A DNA stretch of 64,000 nucleotides from CAYRGG01 sp964423745 (lineage in GTDB: Bacteria > Pseudomonadota > Gammaproteobacteria > Competibacterales > Competibacteraceae), in contig CAYRGG010000019.1 in NCBI GenBank assembly GCA_964423745.1, positions 1 to 64,000 on the forward strand, given 5' to 3'. Positions 43,697 to 52,736 of the stretch are shown here, piece after piece (position 1 is the stretch's first letter; each line of letters begins with the position of its first letter). A program made the translations under genes and the position numbers. The notes beneath the pieces were generated by a model. It saw nothing but the letters and a program-made list of their open reading frames with translations, had not been told where the DNA came from and did not search any database.

Positions 43697-44055
43697 GATA
43701 ACTCCTGTTTTTCGTAATGACTGGCATAGCAAAATCCTCGGGTCCCTTCATCTCGGTGTTTGCATCAATGGGTCGGCTAGGGCAGCCTTATCCTTTGATA
43801 AGCATTGCCGTCAGCGGACTTATAGGGTTATCCCTACTGGAAAGTATGTCAAGTTTTGTAAGAAAAGCTTTTTGGTGAAATGAAAAGTGCTGGTAGATGG
43901 CGAGTGAGACTCGTCCACATTAAAATTTCTTGTACAATGGTTTCGGCATAGTATGAGTTATGTTTAAAAACAGCGCCTATTATGGAACAACGATGGTTAG
44001 GTGCCAAAACGCTACATAATATAAGACAAATCAGTCTTTTTTTAGGTTATATGAA
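43697..44055. promoter_or_regulatory. 359-bp divergent intergenic region
   Basis: It separates the secreted protein gene from the serine hydrolase gene. The second half is AT-rich. I see no RNA gene or coding remnant and no confident promoter pair. Confidence 0.4.
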
Positions 44056-45009
44056 ATGAAGCATGCAAACGAACAAATTAATGGACTAACACAGTGTGCA
44101 GTGAGCAAAAAAATTAATGATAAACGACGTCATACGCTGATTTCACTGGCGTCCTTAGGATGTTCCGCTGCTTTAGGTATAGCGCCTCATATGAGCAGAG
44201 CGGCTCAGCCCATGACCCCGTTAGAACAAGATATTGAAAACTATATAAAAGATTTACGACGGCAAGGAACCATTCAAAGAGACGAAAAGACGGCCTGGTC
44301 GGTATTCGACTTTACGACGGAGCAAAAACTGGTTTCTATCAACGAGGATGTGCCTTATCAAAGCGCGAGTATGATCAAACCTTTTATCGCACTGGCCTTT
44401 TTTTACCGAGTCAAAGAAAACGAACTAGTCTACACCGAAGAGACTAAGGCAAAACTGGAGGCCATGATGCAAAGGAGCAGCAATCCCGCCACCAACGATA
44501 TTATCGATCTACTGGGTAATGGCAGCAAGAAGTACGACGGACCTGAAGAAGTGCAACGCATCATCACTGCCTATGTACCTGGCGTTTTTCAAAATACTAA
44601 TATCATAGAACGTATTCCGCAAAACGGAAGAACCTATAAAAATCAAGCGTCTGCAAGGGATTATAGCCGTTTTTTATATGCCCTTTGGTATGATCATCTA
44701 CCCTATTCCGATGAACTCAAACGAATGATGAATTTACCCAATAGGGATCGTATCAGAACCCGCAGGATGTCCCCCGGCGTAAGAATCTACGATAAAACAG
44801 GCACCACATCCCGGTTGTGTGGAAACATGGGTATTGTGCTAACCTCGGACAGAAATGGGGTTCAATATCCTTATACCTTTATCGGCATGATCGAGAAAAG
44901 CCGTCGCAGCAAGAACTTTACTCATTGGGTTGGGTCGAGAAGTCAGGTGATTCGAGAAGTATCAGATCTTGTGTATCGTTATTTTGAAAATGACTATGGT
45001 ATTGCCTAA
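44056..45009 (+). CDS. Class A beta-lactamase-like serine hydrolase
   Basis: 317 residues. The N-terminus has KRRHTLISLASLGCSAALG ending before SRAAQPM, a probable Tat-type export signal. Penicillin-recognising motifs: SxxK as SMIK in QSASMIKPF (about residue 112), the SxN box as SSN in RSSNPATNDII, and KTG in YDKTGTTSRLCGNMG. In true class A beta-lactamases the second motif is S-D-N; here Asp is Ser. It may be a beta-lactamase, but a peptidoglycan-directed or other serine hydrolase is equally possible, so resistance should not be inferred. Confidence 0.82.
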   Translation: MKHANEQINGLTQCAVSKKINDKRRHTLISLASLGCSAALGIAPHMSRAAQPMTPLEQDIENYIKDLRRQGTIQRDEKTAWSVFDFTTEQKLVSINEDVPYQSASMIKPFIALAFFYRVKENELVYTEETKAKLEAMMQRSSNPATNDIIDLLGNGSKKYDGPEEVQRIITAYVPGVFQNTNIIERIPQNGRTYKNQASARDYSRFLYALWYDHLPYSDELKRMMNLPNRDRIRTRRMSPGVRIYDKTGTTSRLCGNMGIVLTSDRNGVQYPYTFIGMIEKSRRSKNFTHWVGSRSQVIREVSDLVYRYFENDYGIA

Positions 45010-45066
45010 GAAGCAAAAAAACGGCGATTATGGTGGCTTATAGCTTGACTAACGTGGAAAAATAAT

Positions 45067-46320
45067 ATGTTTCGTCCTTTGGAATTATTTATAGGGTTAC
45101 GCTACACCCGCGCTAAACGCCATAATCACTTTATTTCATTTATTTCATTGATTTCCATGCTAGGGATTGCCCTAGGCATCACCGCGCTGATAACAGTGTT
45201 GTCGGTGATGAACGGCGCCGTCAAAGAAGTTCGCGAGCGCATATTAGGCATGACATCCCATGCCACTATTAGCGCCTATGAAGGACGCTTAAATGACTGG
45301 CCGGTGGTTCGTGAAGTAGCTCAGCAACATGCACAGGTCCAGGGAGGAGCGCCATTTGTTCAAGGCGAAGGCATGCTGGCCAATGGGTCATTAGTGAGTG
45401 GTGCGATTATTCAGGGTGTATTGCCTAGTGAGGAACCCAATGTCTCGGAGATTGCCGACAAGGTGGTGAGCGGTGATCTCGATGATTTAGAACCTGGTGA
45501 GTTTCGTATCATTTTAGGAAAAAGCCTAGCCAACATGCTCGATCTTCAGCGTGGCGACAAAGTCACTCTAGTGACACCCCAAGCCATTGTCACGCCTGCC
45601 GGTATTTTACCCCGCTTGAAACGTTTCCAGGTGGCGGGCATTTTTGACTCGGGCATGTATGAATATGACCGAGGCTTGGCCCTGATTCATCTTGAAGACG
45701 GCGCCAAACTGTTCCGCTTGGGCGAAGAAAATGTCTCCGGCGTTCGCCTTAAGCTAGCCGATATGTTTCAAGCGCCTCGGGTAGCGCGAGAAATTGCCCG
45801 GCAATTACCTGTTGGATCTTATTTGGTGCGGGATTGGACGCAAGAACATGCTAATTATTTTCGCGCTGTGCAAATTGAAAAGATGGCCATGTTTATTATC
45901 CTGACCCTCATCGTCGCCGTGGCAGCTTTTAATATTGTTTCCACCCTGGTGATGGTAGTTACCGACAAACGTTCCGACATTGCCATCCTGCGTACTTTAG
46001 GAAGCTCTCCGGCCAGTATTATGGGCATTTTTATGGTGCAGGGTGTCACCATTGGGGTAGTGGGCACCCTCATAGGTTTAATCGGCGGCATTTCACTGGC
46101 CACCAACTTGGACATCGTTGTGCCTTTTATTGAAAATCTTTTAGGCATCAAGTTTTTGTCGCCGGAAGTTTATTTGATCAGCGACGTGCCGTCGCAATTG
46201 ATTTGGAGCGACGTTATTGCCATCGCTAGCGTCGCCTTTGGGTTAGCGATTCTTGCGACGTTCTATCCGGCTTGGCGAGCCTCTCGAACCCAGCCGGCCG
46301 AGGCATTGCGTTATGAATAG
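45067..46320 (+). CDS. Lipoprotein-releasing ABC transporter permease (LolC/LolE family, LolF-like)
   Basis: 417 residues. An N-terminal FIGLRYTRAKRHNHFISFIS motif and first helix are followed by a large periplasmic domain (about 50-270) and three C-terminal helices ending in FYPAWRASRTQPAEALRYE. This is the MacB/FtsX fold of LolC/LolE. It mobilises mature lipoproteins from the inner membrane. Only one permease gene precedes lolD, in contrast to the lolCDE order of enterobacteria. This suggests a homodimeric LolF arrangement, unless a second permease gene lies elsewhere. Confidence 0.92.
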   Translation: MFRPLELFIGLRYTRAKRHNHFISFISLISMLGIALGITALITVLSVMNGAVKEVRERILGMTSHATISAYEGRLNDWPVVREVAQQHAQVQGGAPFVQGEGMLANGSLVSGAIIQGVLPSEEPNVSEIADKVVSGDLDDLEPGEFRIILGKSLANMLDLQRGDKVTLVTPQAIVTPAGILPRLKRFQVAGIFDSGMYEYDRGLALIHLEDGAKLFRLGEENVSGVRLKLADMFQAPRVAREIARQLPVGSYLVRDWTQEHANYFRAVQIEKMAMFIILTLIVAVAAFNIVSTLVMVVTDKRSDIAILRTLGSSPASIMGIFMVQGVTIGVVGTLIGLIGGISLATNLDIVVPFIENLLGIKFLSPEVYLISDVPSQLIWSDVIAIASVAFGLAILATFYPAWRASRTQPAEALRYE

Positions 46321-46387
46321 TTTTGCTTATGTATAAATTTTAAAGGCTAACAATCGGTCGACTTAGATAGGAAACAATAAATCATTT

Positions 46388-47092
46388 GTGAACGATGCAA
46401 CGGCCGTCGCCGATACCAAAATTATTCAGTGTAACCATCTAACCAAAAGCTTTCGTCAGGGAGAGCAACAGTTGACCGTGCTAAACGACGTGGCCTTTAC
46501 TATAAAACGCGGTGAGCGAGCAGCTATTGTAGGAAGCTCAGGCGCCGGTAAAAGCACTCTGCTGCATCTGTTAGGTGGTCTAGATATGCCCACATCAGGC
46601 GAGATCATCGTCGCTGGTCATAATCTTGCGCATCTGGGAGATGCGGCTCGCAGTCGTCTGCGCAACCGTGTCTTGGGTTTTGTTTATCAATTTCATCATT
46701 TGCTACCCGAATTTACTGCTCTGGAAAACGTCGCCATGCCCCTGTTGATTGGCGGTCAAAAAGCTACTGAGGCGGTTGATCAAGCGGCTGCGTTGTTAGA
46801 CCGGGTTGGATTGGGACAACGCCTTGCCCACAAACCTGGGGAACTATCCGGCGGTGAGCGGCAACGAGCTGCCGTAGCCCGTGCCTTAGTGACAAAACCG
46901 GCTTGCGTATTAGCCGATGAACCCACAGGTAATTTAGATCGTCATAGCGCCGCTCAAGTTTTTGCATTGATGGTGGATTTAAACCAGTCTCTAAACACCA
47001 GTTTTGTGGTGGTAACCCACGACCAAGCCTTGGCAGCGCGTATGGACAGTCAATGGCGTTTGGTGGATGGACGGCTCTATAAGGAAAGTTAG
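46388..47092 (+). CDS. lolD: Lipoprotein-releasing ABC transporter ATPase LolD
   Basis: 234 residues from a GTG at 46388. Walker A is AIVGSSGAGKSTLLHLLGG, the LolD-specific insertion region GFVYQFHHLLPEFTALENV, signature LSGGERQRAAVARAL, Walker B VLADEPTGNLD and switch His in VVVTHD. It is cytoplasmic and drives the adjacent permease, 67 bp upstream in the same direction. Confidence 0.95.
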   Translation: MNDATAVADTKIIQCNHLTKSFRQGEQQLTVLNDVAFTIKRGERAAIVGSSGAGKSTLLHLLGGLDMPTSGEIIVAGHNLAHLGDAARSRLRNRVLGFVYQFHHLLPEFTALENVAMPLLIGGQKATEAVDQAAALLDRVGLGQRLAHKPGELSGGERQRAAVARALVTKPACVLADEPTGNLDRHSAAQVFALMVDLNQSLNTSFVVVTHDQALAARMDSQWRLVDGRLYKES

Positions 47093-47147
47093 TGAAGCAC
47101 ATGGTTAGCTTTGCCTAAGGTTGCTAATTGCTAGCTAATTGTTTGCA

Positions 47148-47690
47148 TTAGATGGAACTGTCTTTAATATGGAGACGGAATTTGAGGGGTGTGCGGCGTC
47201 TGCGTATTACATAAAAGCGCCAGCAAAAATTTACTATAGTATAGACTGTTATACCGATTAAAAGGCCCATAGTAAGACAACCTACGAGTAGTGGAAGCCA
47301 AATGGCGCCAGTTTCGCGCAACAGCCATTCCAGGGACATCTCGAAATCAAAGGGACGAATGGGAAGTCCCAGCATCCAGGCGCCGAGTCGATAATTGAAA
47401 TAGAATACAGGCGCCATGGTAAGAGGGTTTGTCACAAGAACTGTGAATACGGCTACCGGCAGATTAATCCGCAGCCATAGGGCTGCTGCCGCTGCCATCA
47501 CCGGTTGTCCAACGCAGGGTAAGCAGGCAAAAAAAACCCCTAACCCCAACGCACTCGCTACGGAACGGCGATTGAGATGGCAAAGCTTTGGGTCGTAAAG
47601 CCGTTCACCAAAAAACCGTAGCTGTCTATGGTTGCGGATTTTCTCATGGTCCGGTAACAAACGCCGTAAGAATCGCCAAGTCATAAACAA
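47148..47690 (-). CDS. DUF2062 membrane protein
   Basis: 180 residues. The N-terminal RNHRQLRFFGERLYDPKLCH and RRSVASALGLGVFFACLPC match the DUF2062 family; helices lie at about 45-70, 75-100 and 130-160. The family is widely found beside lolCDE and comEC in gammaproteobacteria, as here. Function unknown, possibly glycan- or lipid-related. Confidence 0.88.
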   Translation of the reverse strand: MFMTWRFLRRLLPDHEKIRNHRQLRFFGERLYDPKLCHLNRRSVASALGLGVFFACLPCVGQPVMAAAAALWLRINLPVAVFTVLVTNPLTMAPVFYFNYRLGAWMLGLPIRPFDFEMSLEWLLRETGAIWLPLLVGCLTMGLLIGITVYTIVNFCWRFYVIRRRRTPLKFRLHIKDSSI

Positions 47691-47882
47691 AACACTTATC
47701 TTATTTCTTAAACTGCAACAACTTTATTATCTTTGGTAATTGTTAAGAATAAATGGAATTTGATGGCTTATTTAAACTTGTGCTTTTTGATTGGCTGGAT
47801 AAGCTGTGGCCTAGGATCTAAGATATTGAAATTGGAGGTTTTCTTGCGGCTTGAATACCACTTAAATTAAGAAAGGGTTAGT

Positions 47883-50180
47883 TTGGCGGCCATTGCTTTT
47901 TTTGTCGGCGCACTGGCGCTACATGCTCTTCCTGTGCTGCCGGGTCGTGGATGGGGGTGGGGGCTATTAGCGGTCGCGGTTTTAATCATCTGCTTTGGGC
48001 GACCGCTCCGATTGAGCGGTTGGGTGCTGGCCGGGTTTTGTTGGGCGTTAATCTGGAGCAGTCCTTCCCTCCCTTTGCAATTGCCTACCGAACTGGAATC
48101 GGTGGACCTGCAGTCCACCGGTTGGGTGGCTTCTCTTCCGCAGACTTCTTCCTATCGTAGTCGACGTTTCCAGTTTCAGGTGGAAACCCTCGTACATAAC
48201 GGTGTGTCGGTGCCTTTTAAAGGGCAATTACGCTTGACCTGGTATGCGCCATTTCCGTCTTTGCAGGTGGGGGAACATTGGCAGCTCACGGTTCGTCTAA
48301 AACGTCCCCACGGTTTAATGAATCCCGCTGGTTTCGACTATGAGCGCTGGCTGTATGTCAATGGTATTGCGGCGCGGGGGTATGTGCGTCAACAACCGCA
48401 TCCCCAGCGTCTCGGTCAGACTTCTTGTTATCCTTTACAACGTTTGCGGCAACAGATTGCGGAGCGTTTTTCTCAGCAGTTATCGGCCAGTCCTTATCGG
48501 GGTATTTTGACAGCATTGGCTATCGGCGACCGGCAGTACATTGAATCTTGGCAATGGACCGTGTTTACCCGCACAGGAACAAGCCACTTACTGGCCATCT
48601 CGGGATTGCATGTGGGTCTTGTTGCCGGTTTGGTTTTTCTGCTGGTACGCCGAATGTGGGGGTGGCTACCCGCTCTAGCAATCCGTTGGCCTTCTATAAA
48701 AGCTGCTGCACTGGCGGCTTTGCTGGGGGCAGCTGGCTATGCGTTACTGGCGGGACTAGCCTTACCCACCCGCCGGGCTTTCTCTATGATTGCCGTGGCG
48801 ACCTTAGCGGTGCTTTGGCAGCGCCCAGTCCCATCGAGCCGAGTATTAGCTTTAGCATTATTGGCGGTGCTGGTGTTGGAACCCACAGCGCCTTTGCGCA
48901 GTGGATTTTGGCTCTCCTTTGGTGCGGTGGCGACAATTCTCTACTATGTGGCAGTACGCTCCCAGGGTAATTTAACCTTGTCCCAATGGATTGGGTTACA
49001 ACTGGCTATTTTTTTAGCCCTGTTGCCTATCACCTTGATATTGTTCCAACAGATGACGCTGTTTTCGCCCCTCGCTAATCTAATTGCGATTCCTTGGGTG
49101 AGTGTCACAGTGGTTCCCTTGACGCTTTTGGCTGTCCTAGCGGGCGCCATCAATGAGTCTCTACAATACGGGTTATTGGCCCTAGCCACACTAACTTTGG
49201 ACTGGTTATGGGCTTTTCTTGAATGGTTGGCCAATTTGCCCGGTGCCCATATCAATTGGTCAACACCTCCTACCTGGACGTTGCTATTTGTGTTACCCGC
49301 AGTATTGCTGCTTTTTGGACCCCCCGGTTTGCCTGGTCGTTGGTTAGGCGCACTGCTGTATTTACCGGTGTTGTGGTTTCCTATAAAGACCCCTAATCCG
49401 GGAGAGGTTTGGTTTACCCTACTCGACGTGGGAGAGGGTCTAGCAGCGGTGGTGCGTACCGCCAAGCATAGCCTGGTTTACGATACCGGTCCTCGACGGA
49501 GTGCCCAGTTCGATGCCGGACGCACGGCTCTGGTGCCGTTTCTGCGTGGTCAAGGTATAACCCAAGCGGATATGCTTATAGTTAGCCACGCCGATAATGC
49601 CCATATGGGCGGTACTCGCTCCTTGTTGGAGTCGATAACAGTGGACCAAGTTTTGACTTCATCGCCTCGCCAGGTGCCTGTTGAAGGGGCTAAGCCCTGT
49701 CAAGCCGGTATGAATTGGGAGTGGGACGGAGTGCGTTTTCAGGTGCTTCATCCGCCTGAAGAAAAGGCGTTTTTCCAGGACAATGCTTCCTGCGTACTGC
49801 TGGTGGATAGCCAGTTTGGGCGGATTATGCTGGTTGGTGATATCGGTCCACCCGCCATGACTGCCTTGGTGAATACTTATGGCGAAGACTTGGCTGCGCA
49901 GGTATTGGTGGCATCTGGCACTCGGGAACCGCCTAAGACAAATTTTCTTGCTGCAGTACAACCTCACTATGTATTGTTCTCGACGGGCTATAAAAGTCGT
50001 TATCCTACCTCGGTTATGCTAAATCGCTATCAAGCAACCAAAGCATCAATTTTAAATACGGCATATGATGGGAGTATCACTTTCCGTTTACGAGCGGGAC
50101 AATCACTAGAGCCAGAGCGCTACCGTCAGCAAGCGCAGCGCTACTGGCATCATTCTTCTGCGGTGCAAAGTGCAAAATAA
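47883..50180 (+). CDS. comEC: DNA internalization-related competence protein ComEC/Rec2
   Basis: 765 residues from a TTG start. An N-terminal OB-fold-like region (about 60-170) is followed by the competence membrane domain (about 220-480; TRTGTSHLLAISGLHVGLVAG and LPTRRAFSMIAVA are diagnostic). A C-terminal metallo-beta-lactamase-like domain (about 500-745) has LLDVGEGLAAVVRT and MLIVSHADNAHMGG. It forms the inner-membrane channel for single-stranded DNA in natural transformation. The first half of the canonical H-x-H-x-D-H metal motif is retained only as SHADNAH. Confidence 0.93.
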   Translation: MAAIAFFVGALALHALPVLPGRGWGWGLLAVAVLIICFGRPLRLSGWVLAGFCWALIWSSPSLPLQLPTELESVDLQSTGWVASLPQTSSYRSRRFQFQVETLVHNGVSVPFKGQLRLTWYAPFPSLQVGEHWQLTVRLKRPHGLMNPAGFDYERWLYVNGIAARGYVRQQPHPQRLGQTSCYPLQRLRQQIAERFSQQLSASPYRGILTALAIGDRQYIESWQWTVFTRTGTSHLLAISGLHVGLVAGLVFLLVRRMWGWLPALAIRWPSIKAAALAALLGAAGYALLAGLALPTRRAFSMIAVATLAVLWQRPVPSSRVLALALLAVLVLEPTAPLRSGFWLSFGAVATILYYVAVRSQGNLTLSQWIGLQLAIFLALLPITLILFQQMTLFSPLANLIAIPWVSVTVVPLTLLAVLAGAINESLQYGLLALATLTLDWLWAFLEWLANLPGAHINWSTPPTWTLLFVLPAVLLLFGPPGLPGRWLGALLYLPVLWFPIKTPNPGEVWFTLLDVGEGLAAVVRTAKHSLVYDTGPRRSAQFDAGRTALVPFLRGQGITQADMLIVSHADNAHMGGTRSLLESITVDQVLTSSPRQVPVEGAKPCQAGMNWEWDGVRFQVLHPPEEKAFFQDNASCVLLVDSQFGRIMLVGDIGPPAMTALVNTYGEDLAAQVLVASGTREPPKTNFLAAVQPHYVLFSTGYKSRYPTSVMLNRYQATKASILNTAYDGSITFRLRAGQSLEPERYRQQAQRYWHHSSAVQSAK

Positions 50181-50259
50181 TTAGCTGGTTCTTGGACCAT
50201 GCTGCTTCTCTTTTTTTATAGTCCTTTTCTGTTGCCTAATCGTAGCCTGATTACCCAGC

Positions 50260-50420
50260 CTACTGGTCCAACATACTGCGCAGCATCCAAGCATTTTTCT
50301 CATGGATCTGCATACGCTGGGTAACAAGATCTGCCGTCGGTTCATCGTGAGCGGTGTCGACAGCGGGGAAGAGCGACCGTGCTGTGCGCACCAAAGCTTG
50401 GCAGAGCAGGGCGTCTAGTG
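50260..50420 (-). pseudogene. dps remnant: C-terminal about 50 residues of a Dps-family ferritin
   Basis: Minus-strand frame ending at TAG (50260-50262) encodes ALVRTARSLFPAVDTAHDEP followed by TADLVTQRMQIHEKNAWMLR and SMLDQ. This is the last helix of Dps (T-A-D-L-L-T-x-R-M-x-x-H-E-K-x-A-W-M-L-R). No start or preceding Dps sequence exists: the region upstream on that strand is the end of hcp, in another frame. The preserved similarity suggests a recent truncation. It could not encode a functional ferritin. Confidence 0.8.
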
Positions 50421-51734
50421 ACTTTGAGAATCGAGCCCTGTTGTAGTCCCCAAGCTCAGTCGCAAATCATTGAGGGGTTCTTGTCCAGTCAATTTAAGAT
50501 CAAATTTTTCCTGCAATACGTTAAATACATTGGGTGTCACAAACGCCGGTGGATTTGGACCTAGGGAAATACCAGTAACACCCAGGTGCAACAGAGTCAG
50601 CAAAACGGCCACTGATTTCTGTTCGAACCAGCTAATCAACAGAGTTAATGGTAGCTCATTGACACTACAATCAAATGCCTTGGAAAGGGCAAGAGCCACT
50701 TGAATGGCGCCAAAAGCATCGTTACATTGACCCATATCTAACAGCCTAGGCAGACCTAGGTGAGTGCCAAAAGCATGGTCACGAATACGGTACTTGCCAC
50801 AGCCTAGGGTGAGAATAAAAGAATCCGGGGGTGTGTTTGCCGCATAGTCCGCGAAATAATTGCGTCCCGTTTCGGCACCATCACAACCGCCGATCACAAA
50901 GAAGTGCGAGATTTGCCTGGCTTTTATAGCATCTACTAGGGTTCCGGCTTGGTCTAATAGGACAGAGCGATGAAAACCGATGGTGGATTCTTTAACGATG
51001 TGCTCTGTCAGTGGGCTGGCTTGCTGCGCCATAGCGATAACCGTTGAAAAATCGTTATCCGCCAGACGGGTACCGCCGGGGACAGCGGTAACGCGGGTAG
51101 TGAAAAGCCGCTTGGCGTAGCTTTCCCGAGGAATCAACACACAGTTGGTGGTGGCAATGATAGGTCCAGAAAAATCCTCGAATTCATCCCGTTGTTTTTG
51201 CCAAGCGCCACCGTAATGACCAGCGAGGTTGGGATGTTCTCGCAATTTCGGGTACATATGGGCAGGGAGCATCTCGCCGTGGGTGTACACCTTCACATCG
51301 GTTCCTTCGCACTGTTTTAGTAGCTCCCATAGGTCCAATAAGTCATGACCGGTGACCAAAACACCAGGGCCTGCTTGGGTGCCTTCTTTGACTGTACTGG
51401 GTCCCGGTTTGCCAAACGTCGCTATATGGGCCTCATCGAGCATTTCCATCACCCGCAAGTTGTGCTTGCCACAGTCCAGGCACATTTCCAGTAAGGTGGG
51501 TATATCAAAGTTGACATTGGTCATGGTGGCAAACAGGGCCTCCTCTATAAAGGCGGACACCTGTTCGTCAGTGCGACCCAACCGTCGTGCGTGATTGGCA
51601 TAGGCCGCCATGCCCTTAAGGCCAAAAAGCAGCATCTCCTGTAGGGACTGGACATCTTCATTTTTGCCACATACGCCTGGGCTGTTAACGCAACCGCTCT
51701 GACGGTAGGATTGTTCACATTGATTACAGAACAT
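50415..51734 (-). CDS. hcp: Hybrid cluster protein (hydroxylamine/NO reductase Hcp), short form
   Basis: 439 residues. The N-terminal cluster is CNQC (3-6), Cys15 and Cys22. The later hybrid-cluster ligands lie in GGCDGAETGRNYF, FILTLGCGKYRI, MGQCNDAFGAIQVAL and similar segments. The protein is about 110 residues shorter than E. coli Hcp, consistent with loss of the second helical bundle of domain 1, as in class III Hcps. Hcp reduces NO to N2O and is a nitrosative-stress enzyme. The start has GGAGAGA 6 bases upstream. The divergent Crp/Fnr gene and intervening FNR box suggest control by that regulator. No hcr reductase is adjacent. Confidence 0.93.
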   Translation of the reverse strand: MFCNQCEQSYRQSGCVNSPGVCGKNEDVQSLQEMLLFGLKGMAAYANHARRLGRTDEQVSAFIEEALFATMTNVNFDIPTLLEMCLDCGKHNLRVMEMLDEAHIATFGKPGPSTVKEGTQAGPGVLVTGHDLLDLWELLKQCEGTDVKVYTHGEMLPAHMYPKLREHPNLAGHYGGAWQKQRDEFEDFSGPIIATTNCVLIPRESYAKRLFTTRVTAVPGGTRLADNDFSTVIAMAQQASPLTEHIVKESTIGFHRSVLLDQAGTLVDAIKARQISHFFVIGGCDGAETGRNYFADYAANTPPDSFILTLGCGKYRIRDHAFGTHLGLPRLLDMGQCNDAFGAIQVALALSKAFDCSVNELPLTLLISWFEQKSVAVLLTLLHLGVTGISLGPNPPAFVTPNVFNVLQEKFDLKLTGQEPLNDLRLSLGTTTGLDSQSH

Positions 51735-51831
51735 AAGGATCTCTCCGAGGCCAAGCTAAAAGGAGCGCTTTACCTTGACTGAGCGTGTCATCGTGTAGCG
51801 CTTCTGAGTAGTATTGAGAAATAGCGGCCTG

Positions 51832-51859
51832 CGGCGCCTTGATATATATCAAGGCGCCG
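51832..51859. promoter_or_regulatory. 28-bp perfect palindrome with FNR/DNR/HcpR-type box
   Basis: The core TTGAT-ATAT-ATCAA (51839-51852) is an exact match to the FNR-family site TTGAT-N4-ATCAA. GC-rich arms (CGGCGCC on the left, GGCGCCG on the right) extend the symmetry to 28 bp. It lies 98 bp upstream of the hcp start and 68 bp upstream of the regulator ATG, placed to control both. Confidence 0.85.
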
Positions 51860-51926
51860 GGGTCGTTGGGTTTTGTTCAGGGATGACCAAACTAAAGAGT
51901 TTTTGAACTTAATCGAGGCAAAAGCG

Positions 51927-52616
51927 ATGACCTTCAACGGGGCAGAAGTGATTGCGGACTGTGCGTTTTTTTCACAGGTCTCAGCGGAAACCCAGGCGCG
52001 TCTTGCCGTGATGGTGGAACAGCGACGCTATGGGGCGGGGGAATTCATCGCCAGACCTCAAGAACAACCCACCGGTCTATTTATTGTCTCCAACGGACAG
52101 GTGCGTATTTACAAATTGGCGCCTAACGGTAAGGAACACGTATTAGAATTGGTTGGGCCAGGAGATACATTTTTGGAAGCTTCTGTGATTGGGAATTTTC
52201 CCACGCCGGCGTTTGCTCAAGCCGGGCAGGATACCGTATGCGCTATATTGCCCACGGTTCCTTTTCGGCAAATCCTAATTGAAAACCATGAGTTATGTAT
52301 TCAATTGCTTGCCAGTCTGGCTATTCGTGTAAAGCGTTTAGTGAATCTTTTAGAAGACATTGTGCTGCGCGATGCTGTGGGCAGGATTGCGTCGTATCTG
52401 TTAGAAATCTATATGAAATCGGGAGACGAAGTTAAACTGCCGACCCTCAAACGACATCTCGCTGCGCACCTTAACTTGACCAGCGAAACCTTGAGCCGCA
52501 CCCTGCGGCGATTGTCCAACGCTGGACTCATTGCCATGGTTGGCGGGTCATCGGTTCGGGTGCTGGACGTGGAAGGTTTGCGTCAGGCGGCCGCAGGCTC
52601 TTTTCCGCAGGTATAA
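51927..52616 (+). CDS. Crp/Fnr-family transcriptional regulator (DNR/HcpR-like)
   Basis: 229 residues from the ATG at 51927 (GAGG at 51915-51918); an in-frame TTG 54 bases earlier has no clear ribosome site. Cyclic-nucleotide-like domain (about 10-130; YGAGEFIARPQEQPTGLFIV, GPGDTFLEASVIG), dimer helix (LLASLAIRVKRLVNLLED), and HTH (HLAAHLNLTSETLSRTLRRL). The recognition helix has the E-x-x-S-R residues used by FNR and DNR to read TTGAT half-sites. There are no N-terminal FNR cysteines, so sensing of NO through heme, as in DNR, is plausible. It is divergent from hcp with a shared palindrome, so it is likely its activator and autoregulated. Confidence 0.9.
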   Translation: MTFNGAEVIADCAFFSQVSAETQARLAVMVEQRRYGAGEFIARPQEQPTGLFIVSNGQVRIYKLAPNGKEHVLELVGPGDTFLEASVIGNFPTPAFAQAGQDTVCAILPTVPFRQILIENHELCIQLLASLAIRVKRLVNLLEDIVLRDAVGRIASYLLEIYMKSGDEVKLPTLKRHLAAHLNLTSETLSRTLRRLSNAGLIAMVGGSSVRVLDVEGLRQAAAGSFPQV

Positions 52617-52736
52617 ATCCAAAAGATACATAAGATTTAAGTTAGAATGATTGTGTATCACAGAGAACGGATAAGATGCGTGAGCACTATAACCTAACCT
52701 ATCTTTTGTCATTTAAAAAAAACCTGTCTATTCGTC

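Noticed and set aside
43697..43883. Short plus-strand frame ahead of the serine hydrolase
   Set aside because: It overlaps the start of the minus-strand secreted-protein gene, has no domain, and its starting codon lacks a ribosome site.
44056..45009. Calling the serine hydrolase a resistance beta-lactamase
   Set aside because: SxxK and KTG are present but the S-D-N motif is S-S-N and no Glu166 equivalent could be confidently placed.
48944..49465. Antisense frame of 173 codons inside comEC
   Set aside because: comEC is continuous with family motifs over the same interval.
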